A model generated the notes under the pieces. That model was not told the DNA's origin. It ran no database searches and saw only the letters and a list, made by a program, of their open reading frames with translations. This document shows, piece by piece, positions 57,953-64,000 of a DNA stretch of 64,000 nt (positions are counted from its first letter, which is position 1; each line of letters opens with the position of its first letter). The position numbers were made by a program, and so were the translations under genes. This DNA comes from Capra hircus (Eukaryota; Chordata; Mammalia; Artiodactyla; Bovidae): the NCBI RefSeq assembly GCF_001704415.2, contig NC_030816.1, positions 77,889,713 to 77,953,712 of the forward strand, in the 5' to 3' direction.

Positions 57953-58212
57953 TACCAGATGACCACTTTCAATTTGCCTTGATTCATGGACCTGACATTC
58001 CCAGTTCCTAGGCAATATTGCTCTTTACAGCATCGGACCTTGCTTCTATCACCAGTTCCATCCACAGCTGGGTATTGTTTTTGCTTTGGCTCAATCCCTT
58101 CATTCTTTCTGGAGTTATTTCTCCACTGATCTCCAGTAGCATATTGGGCACCTACCGACCTGGGGAGTTCCTCTTTCAGTATCCTATCATTTTGCCTTTT
58201 CATACTGTTCAT
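57952..58212 (-). pseudogene. Inverted N-terminal part of the BovB ORF
   Basis: The minus frame of 86 codons reads through the BovB N-terminus: a PRSVGAQYATGDQWRNNSRK block, a SKVRCCKEQYC block and GTGNVRSMNQGKLKVV, where the endonuclease domain begins. The codon before NVRSM encodes glycine where I recall tryptophan in the family. It is opposite in orientation to the rest of the element because of the 5' inversion. Confidence 0.88.
57953..57965 (+). repeat. Left TSD of the 5'-inverted BovB
   Basis: TACCAGATGACCA, identical to 61431-61443. Its last six bases, TGACCA, are also the first BovB bases of the inverted segment. Confidence 0.93.
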
Positions 58213-58332
58213 GGGGTTCTCAAGGCAAGAATACTGAAGTGGTTTGCCATTCCCTTCTCCAGTGGACCAATTCTGTCAGACCTCTCCACCATGACCCGTC
58301 CATCTTGGGTGGCCCCATACCTCATGGCTTAG

Positions 58333-58615
58333 TTTCATAGAGTTAGACAAGGCTGTGGTCTGTGTGATCAGATTAGCTAGTTTTCTGTGAGTATGATTTC
58401 AGTGTGTTTGCCCTCTGATGCCCTCTTGCAGCACCTACCATCTTACTTGGATTTCTCTTACCTTGGACGTGGGATATCTCTTCACGGCTGCTCCAGCAAA
58501 GATCAGCCACTGCTCCTAACCTTGGATGAGGTCACCCCTCCTGACTTTGAACATGGAGTAGCTCCTCTCAGCTCTCCTAAGCCCATGCAGCCAGTACGTA
58601 GGAACATGGACTGTT
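58333..58615 (-). other. BovB 5' UTR repeats (inverted)
   Basis: This region holds three loose copies of a unit like CCTTGGACGTGGGATATCTC (at about 58462, 58520 and 58547 on the plus strand). As I recall, such units are tandem in the BovB 5' end and may act in its promoter. In the element's own sense they read on the minus strand. Confidence 0.5.
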
Positions 58616-58621
58616 AAGTCA

Positions 58622-59388
58622 ATGAATCAAGGCAAATTGGAAGTGGTCAAACAGGAGATGGCAAGAGTGAATGTCAACATTCTAGGAATCAGCAAAGTAA
58701 AATGGATTGGAATGGGTGAATTTGACTCAGATGACCATTATATCTACTACTGCGGGCAGGAATCCCTTAGAAGAAATTGAATAGCCATAATGGTCAACAA
58801 AAGAGTCCAAAATGCAGTACTTGGATGCAATCTCAAAAACGACAGAATGATCTCTGTTCATTTCCAAGGCAAACCATTAAATATCACAGTAATCCAAGCC
58901 TATGCCCCAACCAGTAATGCTAAAGAAGCTGAAGTTGAACGGTTCTATGAAGACTACAAGACCATTTAGAACTAACACCCAAAAAAGATGTCCTTTTCAC
59001 TATAGGGGACTGGAATGCAAAAGTAGGAAGTCAAAAACACCTGGAGTAACAGGCAAATTTGGTCTTGGAATGAGGAATGAAGCAGGGCAAAGCGAATACA
59101 GTTTTCCAAGAGAATGCACTGGTCATAGCAAACACCCTCTGCCCACAACACAAGAGAAGACTCTACACATGGACATCACCAGATGGTCAACACCAAAATC
59201 AGACTGATCATATTCTTTGAAACCAAAGATGGAGAAGCTCTATACAGTCAGCAAAAACAAGACTGGGAGCTGACTGTGGCTCAGATCATGAACTCCTTAT
59301 TGCCAAATTCAGACTGAAACTGAAGAAAGTAGGGAAAACCACTAGACCATTCAAGTATGACCTAAATAAAATACCTGATGATTATACA
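58622..59388 (+). pseudogene. BovB AP-endonuclease domain, broken
   Basis: The sense part starts at SMNQGKLEVV and covers the apurinic-endonuclease-like domain that nicks the target DNA. Recognisable blocks are MARVNVNILGIS, the YYCGQESL block, TPGVTGKFGLGM (frame 58902-59207) and a GADCGSDHELL-like segment near 59270. A TGA in place of TGG after the RRN block (about 58779) and several frameshifts break it. Confidence 0.85.
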
Positions 59389-59874
59389 GTGGAAGTGAGA
59401 AATAGATTTAAGGGACTAGACCTGATAGACAGAATGCCTGATGAACTATGGACGGAGGTTCGTGACATTGTACAGGAGACAGGGGTCAAGACCATCCCCA
59501 TGAAAAAGAAATGCGAAAAAGCAAAATGGTTATCTGGGGAGGCCTTTCAAATAGCTGTGAAAAGAAGAGAAGCAAAAAGCAAAAGAGAAAAAGAAAGTTA
59601 CTCCCATCTGAATGCAGAGTTCCAAAGAATAGCAAGGAAAGATAAGAAATCCTTCCTCAGTGATAAATGCAAAGAAATAAAGGAAAACAACAGAGTGGGA
59701 AAGACTAGAGATCTCTTCAAGAAAATTACAGATACCAAGGGAACATTTCTTGCAAAGATGGGCTTGATAAAGGACAGAAATTGTATAGACCTAAGAGAAG
59801 CAGAAGATATTAAGAAAGGTGGCAAGAATACACAGAAGAACTGTACAAAAAAAAGAGCTTCAGGACCCAGATAA
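59389..59874 (+). pseudogene. BovB linker region between endonuclease and RT
   Basis: A 161-codon frame rich in lysine and arginine with the NRFKGLDLIDRMPDELWTEV block and the MGKTRDLFKKI-like block (here VGKTRDLFKKITDTKGTF). No catalytic motif lies here. A one-base deletion near 59818 shifts the last residues out of frame. Confidence 0.85.
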
Positions 59875-59928
59875 TCACGATGATGTGATAGCTCACCTAG
59901 AGCCAGACATCCTGGAATGTAAAGTCAA

Positions 59929-60558
59929 GTGGGCCTTAGAAAAAAAATCACTATGAACAAAGCTAGTGGAGATGATGGAATTCCAGCTGAGCTATTTCAA
60001 ATCCTGAAAGACAATGCTGTGAAAGTGCTGTATTCAATATGCCAGCAAATTCGGAAAACTCATCAGTGGCCACAGGACTGGAAAAGGTCAGTTTTCACTC
60101 CAATTCCAAAGAAAGGCAATGCCAAAGAATGCTCAAACTACTGCACAATTGCACTCATCTCACATGCTAGTAAAGTAATGCACAAAATTCTCCAAGCCAG
60201 GCTTCAGCAGTATGTGAACCGTGAACTTCCAGATGTTCAAGCTGGTTTTAGAAAAGGCAGAGGAACCAGAGATCAAATTGCCAACATCTGCTGGATCATC
60301 AAAAAAGCAAGAGAGTTCGAGAAAAACATCCATTTCAGCTTTCTTGACTATGCCAAAGCCTTTGACTGTGTGGATCACAATAAACTGTGGGAAATTCTGA
60401 AAGAGATGGGAATACAAGACCACCTGACCTGCCTCTTGAGAAACCTATATGCAGGTCAGGAAGCAACAGTTAGAACTGGACATGGGACAACAGACTGGTT
60501 CCAAATAGGAAAAGGAGTACATCAAGGCTGTATATTGTCACCCTGCTCATTTAACTGA
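59929..60558 (+). pseudogene. BovB reverse transcriptase domain, N-terminal two thirds
   Basis: A 209-codon frame holding RT blocks in order: the PIPKKGNAKECSNYCTIALI block, the VQAGFRKGRGTRDQIAN block, motif A DYAKAFDCVD (near residue 142) and motif B GKGVHQGCILSP (near residue 193). A TGA at 60556-60558 replaces a sense codon after SPCSFN, so motif C (YADD at 60646-60657) is cut off. The frame opens through a base gain in an A-run near 59940; its first codon is GTG, not a true start. Confidence 0.9.
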
Positions 60559-61415
60559 TATGCAGAGTACATCATGAGAAACACTGGGCTGGAAGAACCA
60601 CAAGTTGGAATCAAGATTGCTGGGAGAAATATCAACCACCTCAGATATGCAGATGACACCACTCTTATGGCAGAAAGTGAAGAGTAACTAAAAAGCCTCT
60701 TGATGAAAAGGAAAGAGGAGACTGAAAAAGTTGGCTTAAAGCTCAACATTCATAAAACTAAGATCATGGCACCTGGTTCTATCACTTCATGGGGAACTGA
60801 TGGAGAAACAGTGGAAACAGCATCAGACTTTATTTTTCAGGGATCCAAAATCACTACTGATGGTGATTGCAGCCATGAAATTAAAGGATGCTTACTTTTT
60901 GGAAGGAAAGTTATGATCAACCTAGATAGCATATTAAAAAGCAGAGATGTTACTTTGCCAACAAAGGTTCATCTAGTCAAGGCTGTTTTTTCCAGTGGTC
61001 ATGTCTGGATGTGAGGGTTGAACTGTGAAGAAAGCTGAGCACTGACGAGTTAATGCTTTCAAACTGCGGTGTTGGGGTAGACTCTTGAGAGTTATTTTGG
61101 ACTGCAAGGAGGTCCAACCAGTCCATCCTAAAGGATATCAGTCCTGGGTGTTCATTGGAAGGTCTGATGCTGAGGCTGAGACTCCAATACTTTGGCCACC
61201 TCATGGGAAGAGTGGACTCATTGAAAAAGACCTTGATGCTGGGAGGGATTGGGGGCAGGAGGAGAAAGGGACAACAGAGGATGAGATGGCTCGATGGCAT
61301 CATCGACTCGATGCACATGAGTTTGGGTGAACTCCGGGAATTGGTGATGGACAGGGAGGCCTGGCGTGCTGTGATTCATGGGGTCACAAAGAATCAGACA
61401 CGACTGAGCGACTGA
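60559..61415 (+). pseudogene. BovB RT motif C and C-terminal region
   Basis: YADD is at 60646-60657, followed by a TAA in MAESEE near 60686-60688. The frame 60700-61014 covers the next block. The C-terminal frame 61155-61415 ends at the native stop after RLSD. The arginine codon after KAEH is TGA near 61043. A deletion in the VKAMVFPVV block also breaks the frame. Confidence 0.88.
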
Positions 61416-61430
61416 ACTGACTGAACTGAC

Positions 61431-61443
61431 TACCAGATGACCA
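61431..61443 (+). repeat. Right TSD of the 5'-inverted BovB
   Basis: TACCAGATGACCA, a perfect match to the left copy, directly after the ACTGA-rich tail. Confidence 0.93.
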
Positions 61444-62303
61444 AGCTATAAAGTATAATTTTGAATCCAGGAAAATTCAGACAGCATAATATTTAATGAC
61501 ATACAATTTATATTCACATGATAAAAGCTCAGTATGGATGGTAAGGGGTTCGTATAATTTGATGCAAGTCAAATTTCCAATTGAAACTGCTTAGGTTTGA
61601 GCAACAAAATATGATTCTGGTTTAAGTATAATTTATTGGAATAATATGACGAGTTAAATGAAAAAACAGGAGGCTTGAGGAATGGGCAGCAACCACAAAC
61701 CTGGCACCACAAGTGTTTTATCAAGACTCTGCTGCTGAGAAGGATGATACTTTCAAGCCTCTGTTATGCATTTGTCTAAGGAGAACTAACATTCTCTGGA
61801 CAGAATAAAACTGGTCTTTGTTTGGAAAGATGTATTTACACAAAAGTAAACTAGCCAGCAGTAAAGAAAGAAAAGTAAGGTGAATGTTGTTTTCTATTAC
61901 TCTGCAACTGATGGCATTCCTCAGAGATTAACAACAAAACAACATATCATGAGGTTAGGAAAGGCAATTGCACATAGTACCTTTCAGGCATGAAGCCAGT
62001 TGTTATGCTCTCAGGGTTCGGATATCATTCATTCCCCTTTAGACAATAGCCCAGGCACCTGGGCTGCTCTGGGGAACCTGGGAAAATCCTCAGGTATATA
62101 AGTACCTCCACAGAGATAGTCGTTGGGTAGGTAGTCATTGGAAGTTCTCAACTATAGTGTCAGAGGTTATCCTATATACTCCCACACATGCTGCTCCCTT
62201 CCCTGAGCACAAAACCATTTTAATAATGATGCTGACACAATCATTCAAAGACAAAGAAGAAAAAAAAAATGTTTCCTAACCAGAAAAATGACATTTGAGG
62301 ATG
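61444..62303. other. Unassigned DNA
   Basis: About 860 bp with no gene or firm repeat. A TATATAAG lies at 62095-62102, which alone is not evidence of a promoter. Confidence 0.45.
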
Positions 62304-63017
62304 TTCAATTCAGTTCAGTTCAGTCACTCAGTCGTGTATGAGTTTTTGCAACCCCATGGACTGCAGCACACCAGGCTTCCCTCTCCATCACCAACTCCTA
62401 GAACGTGCTCAAACTCATGGCTATTGAATCAGTGATGCCAACCAACCATCTCATCCTCCGTCGTCCCCTTCTCCTCCCACCTTCAATCTTTCCCAGCATC
62501 AGGGTCTTTTCAAATCAGTCAGTTCTTCGCATCGGGTGGCCAAAGTATTGGAGCATCAGTTTCAGCATCAGTCTTTCCAATGAATATTCAGGACTGATTT
62601 CCTTTAGGATGGACTGGTTGAATCTCCTTGCAGTCCAAGGGACTCTCAAGAGTCTTCTCCAACACCACAGTTTAAAAGCATCAATTCTTCGATGCTCAGC
62701 TTTCTTCACAGTTCAACTCTCACATCCATACATGACCACTGGAAAAACCATAGCCTTGACTAGACGGACCTTTGTTGGTAAAGTAATGTCTCTGCCTTTT
62801 AATATGCTGTCTATGTTGGTCATAACTTTCCTTCCAAGGAATAAGCGTCTTTTAATTTCATGGCTATAGTCACCATCTGCAGTGATTTTGAAGCCCTCCA
62901 AAATGAACTCTGTCACTGTTTCCACTGTTTCCCCATCTATTTGCCATGAAGTGATGGGACCAGTTGCCATAATCTTGGATTTCTGAATGTTGAGTTTTAA
63001 GCCAACTTTTTCACTCC
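62304..63017 (-). mobile_element. BovB LINE 3' 0.7 kb
   Basis: Antisense 5'-truncated BovB from tail repeats (62304-62322) to the KVGLKLNIQ block just after YADD. The arginine CGA codon in the KAEHRRIDAF block is kept. No clear TSD. Confidence 0.92.
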
Positions 63018-63221
63018 CAAATTAAAGTTCTTCTTAGTGACTTTTTGATGTGACAGAGAGAAGCACGGGCACTTCAAAATCGTGTGGGAGTGGGTGGAGG
63101 GGGTCTTGCCTACCTTCACTGCCAGAATGTGGTAAGGAGGAAGCAAAGTCCCTAAGAGGGAGTGAGGGTGCAGAAGTAAGTGTCATCCAAATGAAAGAAT
63201 GTCTTTCAACAGATTTATCAA
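63018..63221. other. Unassigned DNA
   Basis: Nothing recognised. Confidence 0.45.
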
Positions 63222-63372
63222 AAAGAGAAGAAAAGAGAGGAGTAAAGGCAAGTAGGGAAGAGGAGGAGGGGAAAGGAAAGGGGGAAGGGCGAAGCAATAG
63301 GGAGAGGGGCAGGAGAGGAGAAAGAAAAGGCAGAGGAAGGAAAAGAGGAGAGGAGAAGTGGGAGGAATGAAT
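63222..63372 (+). repeat. Purine-rich (GA) low-complexity tract
   Basis: About 150 bases almost free of pyrimidines on the plus strand. The 106- and 124-residue frames over it, on both strands, are biased by composition and are not genes. Confidence 0.85.
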
Positions 63373-63606
63373 AGAGTGATAAAAAAAAGAAAGAGAAATA
63401 AATTTCATCTAGATTCTCCACCTATGATGGGAAAGAGTGGCACAAAAGAGGAATGTCTTGAAAGCTCATTGAAAAGAAAAAAAGGAAAGCTGGAGCTCAT
63501 TGAAAAATAAAATGTCCTTCCTTCTCTAGCAGTCAGTCTTACTTGTTTTAACTGTCCTTGTTTAAACCTTAAGGTGGAGTATTTGTTTAGATATATGTAC
63601 CTGTCA
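63373..63606. other. Unassigned DNA
   Basis: Nothing recognised. Confidence 0.45.
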
Positions 63607-63811
63607 GGGCTTCCCAGGTGGTGCAGTGGGAAAGAATCTGCCTGCCAATGCAGGGGACACAAGAGATGTGGGTTTGATTCCTGGATCTGGATGATCCCCT
63701 GCAGGAGGAAATGGTAACCCACTCCAGTATTCTTGCATTGAAAATTCTATGGACAGAGGAGCCTGGTGGACTACAGTCCAAGGGGTCTCAAAGTGTTGGA
63801 CATGACTGAAT
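63607..63811 (+). mobile_element. Bov-tA SINE with CA tail
   Basis: Sense full-length Bov-tA of the subtype with the extra ACACAAGAGATGTGGGTT block. Its 3' end passes directly into a CA repeat. Confidence 0.9.
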
Positions 63812-63812
63812 G

Positions 63813-63860
<48 letters not shown>
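63812..63860 (+). repeat. (CA)n microsatellite at SINE tail
   Basis: About 24 CA units with one AA interruption, likely polymorphic. Confidence 0.95.
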
Positions 63861-63863
<3 letters not shown>

Positions 63864-64000
63864 CTGTGTGTCAGGCCACAGTCTTCTGAGATAGTTGTTG
63901 ACAATTATTAATGTTTATTTTTGAAATCCATTCTTAGAGTTTTTATCCCACTAAGGTTCTAAATTTTTAAGTAAGAAAAAAATGTTTTTAAACCTTCAGT
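63861..64000. other. Unassigned DNA to window end
   Basis: Nothing recognised. Confidence 0.45.

Larger units (their letters stand above)
57966..61430 (+). mobile_element. Nearly full-length BovB LINE with inverted 5' part
   Basis: A BovB of about 3.47 kb. The part at 58622-61430 is in sense: endonuclease, linker, reverse transcriptase, C-terminal region and an ACTGA tail. The left part at 57960-58615 is the BovB 5' UTR and start of the ORF in antisense. A 28-base stretch is present in both parts (57960-57987 inverted, 58622-58649 sense, 27 of 28 matching). A perfect 13-bp TSD flanks the whole. The ORF has many stops and frameshifts, so it is inactive. It is the only copy here with endonuclease and 5' UTR sequence. 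Confidence 0.95.

Noticed and set aside
59389..60558. Long frames that could be taken for a host protein (automated annotation often labels such sequence as a craniofacial-development-like protein)
   Set aside because: The residues follow the BovB linker and RT, lie inside a TSD-bounded BovB copy and are broken by stops and frameshifts.
62095..62102. TATATAAG as a possible promoter
   Set aside because: A single TATA-like word in AT-rich DNA with no start, LTR ends or gene downstream.
63050..63408. Overlapping frames of 106 and 124 codons on opposite strands
   Set aside because: They are produced by the GA-rich tract, which lacks stop codons by composition. No domain, start context or splice evidence.

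Overview
This window is nuclear DNA of a pecoran ruminant (cattle, sheep, goat or a close relative). The evidence is the repeat content: many copies of the RTE-type LINE BovB, the SINEs Bov-tA and BOV-A2 whose 3' halves come from BovB, a CHR-type tRNA-derived SINE of cetartiodactyls, ruminant-type L1 3' ends, and retrovirus-like LTRs of bovid type. The species cannot be settled from this alone. I find no host protein-coding gene, no RNA gene, no CRISPR array and nothing prokaryotic. Almost every longer open reading frame is a piece of a BovB or L1 reverse-transcriptase gene, or a chance frame inside a SINE.

Layout. 0-8 kb: a partial LTR at the left edge, SINE and L1 fragments, an antisense old L1 5' region (4.55-5.56 kb) and three sense BovB fragments. 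8-15 kb: two antisense BovB 3' ends of over 1 kb each. 14.7-15.8 kb: an antisense solo LTR split by a younger SINE. 17.3-19.7 kb: a cluster of young SINEs and a truncated L1, most with target-site duplications (TSDs). 20-25 kb: mostly unassigned DNA with MIR, L2 and hAT relics. 25.8-28.4 kb and 33.3-34.9 kb: BovB copies in opposing orientations. 35-43 kb: a hAT element with a perfect 8-bp TSD, an inverted pair of Bov-tA, an L2 3' end, an old BovB copy and an L1 3' end with a nested SINE. 44-48 kb: L1 3' ends, one holding two nested insertions, and a 200-bp inverted duplication that splits another L1. 48-56 kb: scattered SINEs, two hAT elements and one more L1 3' end. 56.2-63.0 kb: the densest BovB block, containing one nearly full-length copy (57.95-61.44 kb) between two antisense fragments.

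The main observation is that nearly full-length BovB copy. Its 5' part is inverted, it has a perfect 13-bp TSD, and the target end shares 6 bases with the internal priming site on the BovB RNA, which is the signature of twin priming. Other points are two apparent poly(A)-only insertions, the inverted duplication at 47 kb, and the repeated loss of one arginine codon through CpG decay in independent BovB copies. BovB makes up about 13 kb, roughly a fifth of the window. I see no new multi-gene biological system here. All family names are from memory and were not checked against a repeat library.
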